A stretch of 43,934 bases of DNA, from NCBI GenBank assembly GCA_018240405.1, contig JAFEFW010000649.1:1-43934 (forward strand). The letters run 5' to 3'. Made by a program: the position numbers and the translations under genes. Source of the DNA: Pseudomonadota bacterium (GTDB lineage Bacteria > Pseudomonadota > Alphaproteobacteria > Acetobacterales > Acetobacteraceae). Numbering within the stretch: position 1 is the first letter of the stretch; every line of letters starts with the position of its first letter. The notes below the pieces were generated by a model. It was not told the DNA's origin. It searched no databases and was given only the letters and a program-made list of their open reading frames with translations. Shown piece by piece: positions 8,747 to 17,233 of the stretch.

Positions 8747-10981
8747 TCATTGTAACTCGCCGGGAGACGCGTCGTCGGACCGCCCCTCCCCGGCGGCAGA
8801 ACCGCCAGACGGGCCGCTACTGTGTGTGAGGATCCCAGGGTCGAGCGCGGCCGGCGGCAGCGTCGATGGCGCCTGCGTTCGGGGTCTCGGCGGCGGCGGC
8901 ACCCAGGGCCGATCACCTCGCACCTCTCGGTCGGTCAGAACGCGCGCGCCGTGCGTCTCCAGCCAGATGGCGGCGCTGCCGTCGCGCCAAACGGTGAACC
9001 GATCGACCAGCCTCGGCCACGGCTTGGGACAGAGCCGCCGCGCCGGTTCTGCGGAGACAATGACCGACACGTCCGCGCAGAACGGGGGCTTTGCGGCGCC
9101 GCGTGCCAGTAGCGCGCCCGGCCGGTCCGGATAGGGCCGCAGCAGGCACGCGCCGTCAACACAGCGGATGTCGCCGCTGGCGGCATCGCCAAGCTGTGGG
9201 ATTGGTTCGAATGCGTCGATGGCCCAGAACTGCGACCAGGATTCGCGGGTGTAGCGGGCGCCGCCCTGCGCCTGCTGCAGATAGACGATGCCAGCATGAC
9301 GCAGCGCGATCAGCCGCGCATCCGCCGAGACCAGCAGATCCGGCGGCCGGTTCAGGAACGTCGACAGAAGCCCAATGATCATGATTGGAATGCCGGCCAG
9401 CCGCATCCGCGTGCGCCATAAACCGAGCCATACAAGGCCAATTGAAAACAGGCACAGGCCCCAAAGCGGCATATGCGGGACGCTGATCGAGGCATATGGC
9501 AGTTGCGCGGTCTTCCGGGCGATCCATAGGATGACCTCCGCTCCCCACCCCATCGGCACAAGAGCCAGCCACTCCAGGTGCAGCGGCATCAGCGCCAGTC
9601 CGACGAATCCTGCCGGCATCACCCAGATGCCGGTCAGCGGGACGGCAACCATGTTGGCCAGGACAAAGTAAACCTGCACGTGCCCGAACTGGTAGGCGCT
9701 GTAGGGAGCGGAGGCTGTGCCAGCGAGCAGGCTGCTCAGCGTCAGCGCCGCGGTCGCCGCCAGGCCACGCCGCACCCAGCCGCGGCCATTGAGGCGATGC
9801 AGCCACGGACGTAATGCCTCATACCCCGCCACCAGGGCGAGCACGGCGGAAAAACTCATTTGCAACGAGACGCCGGTCAGTTCCCAAGGCATCAGCAGCA
9901 GCACCACGACGGCTGCCAAAGCGAGGCTGCGGGTCGAGATCACCCGCCGATCGGCAAAGATCGATATCGTAACGAGACTCGCCATGGCGAAAGACCGGAT
10001 GATCGGTACCTGCAGGCCGACCAACACGGTGTAAGCAGCCCCAGCCAGCAAGCCGCACAGTGCCGCCAGACGTTTGGCAGGCCAGAACAGGCTGGCATGC
10101 TCGCTGAGCGCCAAACCGAAACGGGCAATGGCCAGGCCGAAGCCGATTACCACGGCGATATGAAATCCGGACACCGACAACAGGTGCATCAGACCGGAGT
10201 CCTTGAATGCCGCATAATCGGCAGCCGGGATCGCCAGCGCCAATCCGGTCATGAAACTGACGGAGATACCGCCGGCAGCGCCCGGCACGACGGCCAGGAT
10301 TCTCTGGGTGATGGTCTCGCGCAGGGACGCGACGAGGCGCTCTGCCAATGGCGTTGTCGCACGCGCTGTCACCTCAACCTGCGCCAATGCGTAACCTGAA
10401 GCGCCAAGACCGGTGAACCAGGCCGCGCGCTGGAAGTCCCAGGCGCCGGGAAAGGCCGGAGGCGCGGGCGGTCGCAGGAGGGCACGCACGCGGATGCGGT
10501 CGCCGGTCGTGAGTGGCGCCTCATCGCCACGCTTCAGCCGGATGCGAACGGCTCTGGCCAGTGGCGAGGACAGGTCATCGAGACGGGCCCGCTGCACCGT
10601 AATCCGCCGGCCTTCCGGCAACGGCTCAACCGCGGCAACCGTACCGTCGACGATGACAGCACGCGCCGGCAATTCGGCATCCTGCGGCAGCGCCCAGGCG
10701 GTCGCCCATTGCGCCGAACTGAAGCCGACCGCGACAGCGGCCAGCGGCGCCAGCACCAAGCGTGCCGCCGTGCAACGATCTCCCGCGCGCCTTCTCGCAA
10801 CGAGCAGCCACGCAACCAGAAGAATCAATGTGCAACTGAACCCGATCCAGGCCGGCGGCTCGAAACGCAGCGCATAATAGCTGGCAACGCCAACCGCCAT
10901 GAACACCGGCAGCCAGAGCACGAGCTGTGGCCGTTCCGACTCCAGCCAGTCAGTCAGCCGCTCCGTCAGGGCCCAAGGCAT
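8747..10981 (-). CDS. comEC: ComEC/Rec2 family DNA-uptake channel protein
   Basis: 744 residues from the ATG at 10981 ([14 protein letters not shown]); an open extension to 11047 has no ribosome site. The N-terminal part has two membrane helices and a DUF4131-like OB segment. It is followed by the ComEC competence domain (about 230-510) with the family motif [15 protein letters not shown] and many transmembrane helices. The C-terminal region (about 545-700) begins [16 protein letters not shown], the form seen in alphaproteobacteria. I do not find the metallo-beta-lactamase HxHxDH motif there. ComEC is the inner-membrane channel for single-stranded DNA uptake. The divergent arrangement with gltX is common in this class. 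The proline-rich tail is probably disordered. Confidence 0.92.
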   Translation of the reverse strand: MPWALTERLTDWLESERPQLVLWLPVFMAVGVASYYALRFEPPAWIGFSCTLILLVAWLLVARRRAGDRCTAARLVLAPLAAVAVGFSSAQWATAWALPQDAELPARAVIVDGTVAAVEPLPEGRRITVQRARLDDLSSPLARAVRIRLKRGDEAPLTTGDRIRVRALLRPPAPPAFPGAWDFQRAAWFTGLGASGYALAQVEVTARATTPLAERLVASLRETITQRILAVVPGAAGGISVSFMTGLALAIPAADYAAFKDSGLMHLLSVSGFHIAVVIGFGLAIARFGLALSEHASLFWPAKRLAALCGLLAGAAYTVLVGLQVPIIRSFAMASLVTISIFADRRVISTRSLALAAVVVLLLMPWELTGVSLQMSFSAVLALVAGYEALRPWLHRLNGRGWVRRGLAATAALTLSSLLAGTASAPYSAYQFGHVQVYFVLANMVAVPLTGIWVMPAGFVGLALMPLHLEWLALVPMGWGAEVILWIARKTAQLPYASISVPHMPLWGLCLFSIGLVWLGLWRTRMRLAGIPIMIIGLLSTFLNRPPDLLVSADARLIALRHAGIVYLQQAQGGARYTRESWSQFWAIDAFEPIPQLGDAASGDIRCVDGACLLRPYPDRPGALLARGAAKPPFCADVSVIVSAEPARRLCPKPWPRLVDRFTVWRDGSAAIWLETHGARVLTDREVRGDRPWVPPPPRPRTQAPSTLPPAALDPGILTHSSGPSGGSAAGEGRSDDASPGELQ

Positions 10982-11117
10982 GTCGGTGAGCCTAGGGCTG
11001 CAAGTGTCACCAAACGGTGAACAGGGTGGCGTCCCGGCACAAGACATGCGTCACGCGCACGGAATTCACGCGCGGACCGCGTTCCGCTCGGCTCTCTCAT
11101 GCGCTAGATGCTGCATC

Positions 11118-12518
11118 ATGACCGTCCGTACCCGCTTCGCCCCAAGCCCGACCGGCCCGTTGCATATTGGCGGTGTGCGCACTGCCCTGTTTAACTATCT
11201 CTACAGCCGCCACCACGGGGGCGAATTCCTGCTCCGTATCGAGGACACGGATCGCGAGCGCAGCACGCAGGAAGCCACCCAGGGCATCATTGAAAGCCTC
11301 GACTGGTTGGGCCTGGCACGGGACGGCCAGACCGTCTTCCAATCCACGCGAATGGCGCGGCATGCGGAAGTCGCGCGCGACCTGCTGGCGGCAGGCGCCG
11401 CCTATTATTGTTTCGCCACGCCGGAGGACCTGAACCGAGAGCGCGAGCAGGCCCGCGCCGAAGGCAGGGTGTGGCGCTATGACGGACGCTGGCGTGACCG
11501 GGACCCAGCCGAGGCCCCGCCGGGTGTGAAGCCGGTGATCCGCCTGAAGACGCGGCGCGAGGGCGAGACGGTACTGGAGGACCTCGTTCAGGGGACGGTG
11601 CGCGTCGCCAACAGCGAACTGGACGACATGATCATCCTGCGCAGCGACGGCACGCCGATCTACAACCACTCCGTCGTGGTCGATGACCATGACATGCAGA
11701 TCACTCACGTGATCCGCGGCGACGACCACCTGACCAACACATTCCGGCAGATTCAGATCTATGAGGCGCTGGGCTGGGAGAAGCCGCGCTTCGCTCATAT
11801 CCCGCTGATCCACGGCCCTGATGGCGCGAAACTTTCAAAGCGCCACGGCGCCCAGTTCGTGCTGGAGTTCCGGGAACAGGGTTACCTCCCGGAGGCGCTG
11901 TGCAACTACCTGCTGCGGCTTGGCTGGTCGCACGGCGACCTGGAAGTGATCAGCCGGGAGCAGGCGATCGACCTGTTCGACGTCGCCGATATCAATCGCG
12001 GCCCGTCACGCATGGACTACGCCAAACTGACCAACCTGAATGGTATCTACATTCGTCAGGCAGATGACGACCGTCTGACCGAGGAGACAATGCAACGCCT
12101 GCAGGGCGTGCCCCACCTGGTTCTCGACGCAGTCACCCGCGCCCGCATCCGCGCGTTGATGCCGGCGCTGAAGGAGCGGGCGAAGACGCTGGTTGAACTT
12201 TCGCAGTCCGCTGCGTTCCTCGCCCGGCACCCTCCCCTTCCCATGGATGCCAAGGCAGTGGCGCTCCTGACAGCGGACGCGAAGGCCATGCTGCGCGAGG
12301 TTGCAACCAGTCTTTCCGACGCTGAGTTTTCGGCGGCGGGCATCGATGCGGCGCTGCGCGCCTTCGCGGAACGGACTGGCCGGAAACTGGGTCAGGTCGC
12401 GCAGCCGCTGCGGGTTGCGCTGACCGGCGGCACGGTCAGCCCCGGCATCGATGCAACACTTGCCGCACTCGGCCGCGCCGAGGCTCTGGCGCGTATTGCC
12501 GCTGTGACAGAGGAATGA
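11118..12518 (+). CDS. gltX: Glutamate--tRNA ligase
   Basis: 466 residues from the ATG at 11118, giving the standard start [19 protein letters not shown]. The class I signature HIGH appears as HIGG (residues 16-19), normal for GltX, and the KMSKS-type loop is [10 protein letters not shown]. It charges tRNA-Glu, and in many alphaproteobacteria a GltX copy also mischarges tRNA-Gln for amidation. The anticodon-binding C-terminal half is complete. The 136-base gap to divergent comEC must hold both promoters. Frames extending upstream to 10899 lie inside comEC and are not part of the protein. Confidence 0.97.
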   Translation: MTVRTRFAPSPTGPLHIGGVRTALFNYLYSRHHGGEFLLRIEDTDRERSTQEATQGIIESLDWLGLARDGQTVFQSTRMARHAEVARDLLAAGAAYYCFATPEDLNREREQARAEGRVWRYDGRWRDRDPAEAPPGVKPVIRLKTRREGETVLEDLVQGTVRVANSELDDMIILRSDGTPIYNHSVVVDDHDMQITHVIRGDDHLTNTFRQIQIYEALGWEKPRFAHIPLIHGPDGAKLSKRHGAQFVLEFREQGYLPEALCNYLLRLGWSHGDLEVISREQAIDLFDVADINRGPSRMDYAKLTNLNGIYIRQADDDRLTEETMQRLQGVPHLVLDAVTRARIRALMPALKERAKTLVELSQSAAFLARHPPLPMDAKAVALLTADAKAMLREVATSLSDAEFSAAGIDAALRAFAERTGRKLGQVAQPLRVALTGGTVSPGIDATLAALGRAEALARIAAVTEE

Positions 12519-12682
12519 AGCATTATCGCGCGACCGCCTGACGCTGGCGGTTCGACGTCGAGTCTAAGGCGCCACTGTGCAAGAGTTGCCAATGCCCGTT
12601 ATGGCCCGGCTGAGCCTCGCGAAGGTCGGCCCGGTCCACGCGGGCGCGTGACGCGTAGAATGTCAAGCCTGAGTAAGTAATT

Positions 12683-12711
12683 TGTAAAAGGATGTGTCGC
12701 TATTCTTTACA
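12683..12711. promoter_or_regulatory. Inverted repeat, possible activator site
   Basis: TGTAAA (12683-12688) and TTTACA (12706-12711) are a perfect 6-base inverted repeat with a 17-base spacer. It lies about 185 bases upstream of the sigma-54 promoter, within the usual range of enhancer sites for sigma-54 activators. Binding by such an activator is inference. Confidence 0.3.
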
Positions 12712-12892
12712 CATACCGGCGCTTGCCGGAATTTTAGCAGACCCACTGTTCCGGATTGAAATCAGATACTTAGCAGGCGCTATATCAAAATTGGAAGGTG
12801 TCAATTGCGAAAGTAACCACGGCCCGACCTTACAACAGTAGTAGGGCTGGCTTTAAGCTATTGTATTATCAGTCTTTTCTATTCTGTCTCAA

Positions 12893-12908
12893 TGGCACGG
12901 ATCTTGCA
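12893..12908 (+). promoter_or_regulatory. Sigma-54 (RpoN) promoter of the PEP-CTERM gene
   Basis: TGGCACG (12893-12899), four bases, then TTGCA (12904-12908) matches the -24/-12 consensus TGGCACG-N4-TTGCW at every fixed position with exact spacing. Transcription would start about a dozen bases downstream, near 12919, leaving a short leader with the GAGGAG ribosome site before the ATG at 12944. Sigma-54 control through the PrsK/PrsR two-component pair is an established theme for PEP-CTERM/exosortase genes. Confidence 0.85.
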
Positions 12909-12943
12909 GCCAAGCCTGTGTATGCCACACGAGGAGTAAGATA

Positions 12944-14260
12944 ATGCATACACGAAGCAAGAAGACTCTCTTGTTGGCCGGAGCGGCTTTTCTCATCTCA
13001 GCGGTATCAGCGCTTTCCGACGCGAGGGCGGCCAGTCCAGCCGAAATTGATCTCGCTATCGAAAAGGGATTGGCGAATCTCTACGCGCAGCAGGGAGCGG
13101 CCGGCAACTGGCCTGACACCACATTTGGAATCTACACCGACGCCGCCACCGCCGCGACAGTGAGTGCGTTCCTGAGCCAAAAGTCGTTCTGGGGCGCTAA
13201 CGCGGCGTCCTATCAATCCGCCGTCGACAAGGGAATGAGTTACCTGCTGGGCCAAGCCAGCACGGAGACAGTCGGCGTCAGGACCGATGGTAAGAATCCA
13301 TGCGGCAGCGGCACCTGTACCGGGATTTCCTGGTACGGGAGCGGTGAAGCCACCTATACGACGGGACTGGTCGCGACTGCGATCGGTCAGTATGCCGCTA
13401 GCAATCCGACCGCCGTTGCAACGGCAACCGGTCCGCTGGCCGGCAAGACGTGGCGCGACATCGCACAAGGCATTACCAACGAGTTTGCCGGCAGCCAGGC
13501 GACGCAGAACAATCAGGTCTATAGTGGCGCACGCGGCGGCTGGCGTTATTTCCCATCGCAGGCGTCCTCTGGCGACGCCGATGGCTCAACGACCCAATGG
13601 GCCGTCATTTCCATGCTGTACGACCAATCCTTGGGTGCGTCGACGCCACAATTCGTCAAGGACGAACTGAAGAATTACTGGCTACCGACAATTCAAAGCC
13701 CAAGCGGCGCGGGCTGTTACACGCCGGGATATCTATGTGAACACTCTGACACAGGAAGCCTGTTGATCGGTCACGCCTTCGTTGGCAATGGCAGCAACAC
13801 GCCGGCTGTCAAAGCGGCTCTTGAGTGGCTGAATCAACACTGGCCAGAGAGCGCCAATAGCCTGTGGTACGGCAATTTCGGCCAGCCCTACGCCATGTGG
13901 GCCTTGTTCAAGGGGCTGGAACTGGAGATCGGGCTGACTGATACAACCACCATCACCAACCTGCTGAACGCGTCCTGCGGCGGCGACCTCGTTGCACCGA
14001 CCGTCTGCAACTGGTGGCAGGACTTCAACGAATGGCTGGTGACCCACCAGAATGCAGACGGCAGTTGGACCGGATACGAGTATTGGACCGGCGTGCTCGC
14101 CACGGCCTTTGATGTCAGCATACTGGCCGGCACTGTCCTTCCGCCGGTCTGCACCGACCCTGTCGCCTGTCCCGAACCCGCGACACTGGCGGTGCTTGGT
14201 CTGGGACTGCTCGGACTTGGCACTGTGAAACGCCGTGGGCGGCGCCCCGCGCACGCCTGA
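12944..14260 (+). CDS. Secreted PEP-CTERM protein, toroid (terpenoid-cyclase-like) fold
   Basis: 438 residues. A signal peptide occupies about residues 1-29 (positively charged start, hydrophobic core, SDARA-AS cleavage). The mature part has repeated helix pairs with motifs such as AIEKGLANLYAQQ, GGWRYFPSQ and DGSTTQWAVISML. These resemble the squalene-cyclase/prenyltransferase alpha/alpha-toroid repeats often annotated in exported proteins. The C terminus is a PEP-CTERM sorting signal: PEPATL at 410-415, a hydrophobic helix rich in Leu/Gly, then a basic KRRGRR cluster. Exosortase should recognise and cleave it in the cytoplasmic membrane. Several cysteine pairs suggest disulfides. No enzyme activity can be assigned. 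The exosortase is not in the window. Expression is probably sigma-54-dependent. Confidence 0.88.
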   Translation: MHTRSKKTLLLAGAAFLISAVSALSDARAASPAEIDLAIEKGLANLYAQQGAAGNWPDTTFGIYTDAATAATVSAFLSQKSFWGANAASYQSAVDKGMSYLLGQASTETVGVRTDGKNPCGSGTCTGISWYGSGEATYTTGLVATAIGQYAASNPTAVATATGPLAGKTWRDIAQGITNEFAGSQATQNNQVYSGARGGWRYFPSQASSGDADGSTTQWAVISMLYDQSLGASTPQFVKDELKNYWLPTIQSPSGAGCYTPGYLCEHSDTGSLLIGHAFVGNGSNTPAVKAALEWLNQHWPESANSLWYGNFGQPYAMWALFKGLELEIGLTDTTTITNLLNASCGGDLVAPTVCNWWQDFNEWLVTHQNADGSWTGYEYWTGVLATAFDVSILAGTVLPPVCTDPVACPEPATLAVLGLGLLGLGTVKRRGRRPAHA

Positions 14261-14269
14261 AACAAAGCC

Positions 14270-14299
14270 CGACGGGCTGTCCTGGCGGACAGCCCGTCG
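14270..14299 (+). terminator. Stable hairpin after the PEP-CTERM gene
   Basis: A perfect 13-bp stem (14270-14282 with 14287-14299, arm CGACGGGCTGTCC) has a 4-base loop and begins nine bases after the stop codon. It lacks a following T-run, so it may stabilise the mRNA end or act as a weak terminator. Confidence 0.65.
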
Positions 14300-14410
14300 T
14301 GATTCGGGTGCCCTCAACATTAGGATCGGTTGTATACGAGTAATTGATCCAGATCACGGCGCAGCCTTTCGGCGGCGGCATTCTCCCTCTGAGAGGAGGG
14401 AGGACGTGCG

Positions 14411-14992
14411 ATGCAACTGCGACCGGCGCGGGGTGATGAGTTCTCCCGCCTTGTTTACAGAATCCTGGTCACCGAAAAGCGACGCGCCATCCGCGACGTC
14501 GCCGCGGCGGTCGGCATGGAATACGCAAGTTTCCACGCCCGCGTCATTGGCCGCACGCATTTCAAGGCGGAGGAGGTCAGCCGTCTGATTGCCGAAGTCC
14601 CGGACCCGCGCCTGTGCGACTATCTGCTGAGCAATACGGCCTTTGTTGCAGTTCCACGACCCATGCCAAGCCGCACGCCCCAGCAAAGCACCTTCCAGGC
14701 TGCTGTCCAACTCGCGACAGAAAGCCTCGCCACCATCGCCCATATCGGCGAAACGGTGCTAGGCGGACAACTGGACACATCCGGCTACGAGCACCTGTCC
14801 AACCATGTACGGGAGGCGGAACGAGCGGTCAGCAACCTGCGTGCCGGGCTGCTGTCGATGATGCCGCGTAAATCCCGGCCTGAGGCTCGACCCGATAGGC
14901 CTGACCCGGTCCCATCCACCGTGGCCGCCCCACAGGAACCCGCCGCGGTCACCAGTCCGGCGGACCTCATCGGCCAAGACCTGTCCTACTGA
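14411..14992 (+). CDS. Phage CII-like regulatory protein
   Basis: 193 residues, with a GGAGG ribosome site eight bases before the ATG. The N-terminal half (about 8-75) looks like a helix-turn-helix/CII-type DNA-binding region: SRLVYRILVTEKRR, then IRDVAAAVGMEYASFHAR, then FKAEEVSRLIAEVPDPRLC. This resembles the 'phage regulatory CII' family (Phage_CP76-like) found as single chromosomal copies in many Rhodospirillales. The C-terminal half is helical (about 95-155) and then Pro/Ala-rich. No other phage gene is nearby, so it is probably a domesticated regulator. Its target is unknown. Confidence 0.65.
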   Translation: MQLRPARGDEFSRLVYRILVTEKRRAIRDVAAAVGMEYASFHARVIGRTHFKAEEVSRLIAEVPDPRLCDYLLSNTAFVAVPRPMPSRTPQQSTFQAAVQLATESLATIAHIGETVLGGQLDTSGYEHLSNHVREAERAVSNLRAGLLSMMPRKSRPEARPDRPDPVPSTVAAPQEPAAVTSPADLIGQDLSY

Positions 14993-15079
14993 CCGCTGGG
15001 CGCGCTGCAACCCTGTTCCAGCGCGTCACCTGAGTCTTTCCGCCGGACGTTTCGGCTATTCTTGCTCTGACGGAAAGCG

Positions 15080-15646
15080 TCAGGTCTCCTCGCCCACCGC
15101 CTTACGCTTGAGCTCCTTCAAGCGTGCGTCGCCACCCGGGGTCTTGGGATCGAGCTCGATCACCTTCTGCCAGGCGGCATAGGCACTTTTCCAGTCGTCC
15201 CGCGCCGATGCGATCGTCGACAGCATACGAAAGGCAGCAAAATTTCGCGGCTCCCGGCGAAGCGTTTCCTGCAGATCCTGCAGTGCGCCCGCCGTGTCAC
15301 CGGCCCGATAGCGCGCAATCGCCCGCTGATGCCACGCCTCGGCCAGTTCGGGCGACAGCGTGATCGCGTCGGTAAACGACTCCACGGCATTGTCGTTCTG
15401 ACCGGCCTGCAGCAGCCGCAATCCCTGGCTCATCAGCAAGGTTACCGCCGGGGTGCCCGCTTGTAGCCAGGCCTGCTGCACCTGCTCCTCCAGCATTGCG
15501 GCCACCCGCTCATCCGGCGCCGACTTCAGCGCGTCCAGCATCTTGTCGATGTTGGCCTGCTTGTCAGAGGCGGGCTGCGCCCAGGCCACGCCGGCAGCGC
15601 AGAGCAGCGCGGCGGCCATGGCGGTCAGGCGGCCTGGTTTGGCCAT
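15080..15646 (-). CDS. Exported TPR-repeat protein at the end of the glc operon
   Basis: 188 residues from the ATG at 15646, which begins one base after the glcF stop (TGAGATG), so it is translated with glcF. An N-terminal signal peptide (about 1-23, ending GVAWA) directs export to the periplasm. Residues about 70-175 contain TPR-type helix pairs (LRLLQAGQNDNAVESFTDAI, LAEAWHQRAIARYRAGDTAG, NFAAFRMLSTIASARDDWKS). TPRs bind proteins, and no enzyme activity is expected. The link to glycolate oxidase is positional only, although the tight spacing suggests co-expression. Confidence 0.85.
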   Translation of the reverse strand: MAKPGRLTAMAAALLCAAGVAWAQPASDKQANIDKMLDALKSAPDERVAAMLEEQVQQAWLQAGTPAVTLLMSQGLRLLQAGQNDNAVESFTDAITLSPELAEAWHQRAIARYRAGDTAGALQDLQETLRREPRNFAAFRMLSTIASARDDWKSAYAAWQKVIELDPKTPGGDARLKELKRKAVGEET

Positions 15647-15647
15647 C

Positions 15648-16949
15648 TCAGATGCCAGGCGGGCGAGGACCGCCGGCCATCCAGTCGAGCAATTCCACGG
15701 TATGGACAACCGGTACGACATCACGGTCCAGTTGCGTGATGCAGCCGATGTTGCCGGCGGCGATCAGGTCGGGCTTCGTCGCCTTCAGGTTGCCCAGCTT
15801 GCGTTCGCGCAGCCGGCCGGAAAGCTCCGGCTGCAGCATGTTGTAGGTGCCGGCAGAACCGCAGCAGATATGCGGCTCACGGGGTTCGACAACGCGAAAG
15901 CCGGCTTTCCGCAGCAGGCCTTTCGGTTCGACCGTTACCTTCTGCCCATGCTGCAGGCTGCAGGCGGCATGGTACGCCACGGTCAGCCCGGGTTCCGGCT
16001 GCGTCGGCGCATAGCCGAACCTGGCCAGGAACTCGGTGATGTCCTGGGTGAGTCCGGCAATCGTCTCAGCCCGGCCGCGTTCGGCATCGGGCGCCGTGCG
16101 CAGCATGAAGCCGTAGTCCTTTACCGTCGTGCCACAGCCCGAGGCGTTGATAATGATGGCATCGACACCAGCACCCTCGATCTCGCGGCTCCAGGCGGCG
16201 ACGTTCGCCTTGACCAGCGCCATCGCCCGGTCATGCTGCCCCATATGGTGGTTCAGCGCGCCGCAGCAGCCGCTGTCACGGGCAATCACCACCTCAACGC
16301 CGAGACGCGTGAGCAGGCGAATCGTCGCTTCGTTGATCCGCGGCATCAGCACTTGCTGCGCACAGCCGGCCAGCAGCAGGACGCGCGCCTTGCGTTCACC
16401 CTGCGGTTGGTGGGTCTGTGGCGCCTGCATCGGACTGGACGGCGGCAGGCTGGTTGGCGCCAGGGACAGCATCGCCCGCAGCCGTTTGGCGAGCGTGGAC
16501 TGTCCCGGGATCAGGCCAGCCAGCGGGCGGGCAAAGCGGGCGGCGGTTAGCGCGGTCCGGAACAGTGCCGGCCGCGGCAGCAGCCAGCCAAGCAGTGAGC
16601 GTAACGCGCGTTCGGCCGGCGGCCGGTCATAGGTCTGTTCGATATAGGTGCGAGCGTGATCGACCAGATGCATGTAGTTCACGCCCGAAGGGCACGTCGT
16701 CATACAGGATAGGCATGAGAGACAGCGGTCGACATGGCGTGCGACCTCGGCGGTCGCCGGACGCCCGTTCTCCAGCATGTCCTTGATCAGGTAGATGCGC
16801 CCGCGCGGGCTGTCGAGTTCGTCACCCAGCAGCAGAAAGGTGGGACAGGTGGCTGTGCAGAAGCCGCAATGGACGCAACTGCGCAGTTCGTGATTGCACA
16901 CGGCAATATCAGGATCGCGCAGCTGCTCAGTGGTGAAATTGGTCTGCAT
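15648..16949 (-). CDS. glcF: Glycolate oxidase iron-sulfur subunit GlcF
   Basis: 433 residues. Two 4Fe-4S ferredoxin motifs are present near the N terminus: cysteines 25, 28, 31 and 35 (CVHCGFC) and 76, 79, 82 and 86 (CLSCLSC). Two CCG domains follow (CCGALNHH and CCGSAGTYN), as in heterodisulfide-reductase-type electron carriers. GlcF passes electrons from the GlcD/GlcE flavoproteins to the quinone pool. The gene starts eight bases after the stop of the small membrane-protein gene and is followed after one base by the TPR gene. It is complete and of normal length. Confidence 0.97.
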   Translation of the reverse strand: MQTNFTTEQLRDPDIAVCNHELRSCVHCGFCTATCPTFLLLGDELDSPRGRIYLIKDMLENGRPATAEVARHVDRCLSCLSCMTTCPSGVNYMHLVDHARTYIEQTYDRPPAERALRSLLGWLLPRPALFRTALTAARFARPLAGLIPGQSTLAKRLRAMLSLAPTSLPPSSPMQAPQTHQPQGERKARVLLLAGCAQQVLMPRINEATIRLLTRLGVEVVIARDSGCCGALNHHMGQHDRAMALVKANVAAWSREIEGAGVDAIIINASGCGTTVKDYGFMLRTAPDAERGRAETIAGLTQDITEFLARFGYAPTQPEPGLTVAYHAACSLQHGQKVTVEPKGLLRKAGFRVVEPREPHICCGSAGTYNMLQPELSGRLRERKLGNLKATKPDLIAAGNIGCITQLDRDVVPVVHTVELLDWMAGGPRPPGI

Positions 16950-16957
16950 GGGCTCCG

Positions 16958-17230
16958 TCAGTCGTACCGCTTTTTCGGCGGCAGGTATTTCATCTGGCTA
17001 TACAGAACGCCCAGGCAAGTCACCGCGATTGCCAGAAATGCCAACGACAGCCACGGGGCACGCCGGTTTTCGAACAGCACGACCAGGACCATCAGCAGCG
17101 AAAACACCGCCATGAAGAACTGCAGGTTGAAGGTCGGCTTCATCTCGCGCATGCGCACGTGCTGGAAGAGAGACAGGTAGAAGGAAAACAGGAACAGGAG
17201 GTTGGTGATCCAGGTGGGAATGAAGAACAT
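16958..17230 (-). CDS. Small three-helix membrane protein within glcDEF
   Basis: 90 residues. Three hydrophobic segments (about 5-23, 36-53 and 61-80) are separated by short charged loops, and the C terminus is basic (KYLPPKKRYD). It sits between glcE and glcF with gaps of three and eight bases, so it is almost certainly expressed with them. I do not recognise a family. It has no Cys motif or conserved paired histidines that would clearly bind heme. A role as membrane anchor or quinone-side partner for the glycolate oxidase complex, which lacks its own membrane subunit, is an attractive but unproven inference. Confidence 0.8.
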   Translation of the reverse strand: MFFIPTWITNLLFLFSFYLSLFQHVRMREMKPTFNLQFFMAVFSLLMVLVVLFENRRAPWLSLAFLAIAVTCLGVLYSQMKYLPPKKRYD

Positions 17231-17233
17231 AAC

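Larger units (their letters stand above)
12519..12943. other. Long upstream region of the PEP-CTERM gene
   Basis: 425 bases with no credible gene. From about 12660 onward it is AT-rich compared with its surroundings. It contains an inverted repeat TGTAAA/TTTACA at 12683-12711, a short hairpin (CCGGC-GCTT-GCCGG, 12716-12729) followed by AATTTT, an exact sigma-54 promoter match at 12893-12908, and a GAGGAG ribosome site at 12931-12936. Confidence 0.6.

Noticed and set aside
12533-12552. Rho-independent terminator of gltX
   Set aside because: The ACCGCC/GGCGGT stem is only six base pairs and has no T-run, so it is too weak to list.
15453-16550. Long open frame antisense to glcF
   Set aside because: glcF on the opposite strand carries all eight ferredoxin cysteines. 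This frame has no domain.
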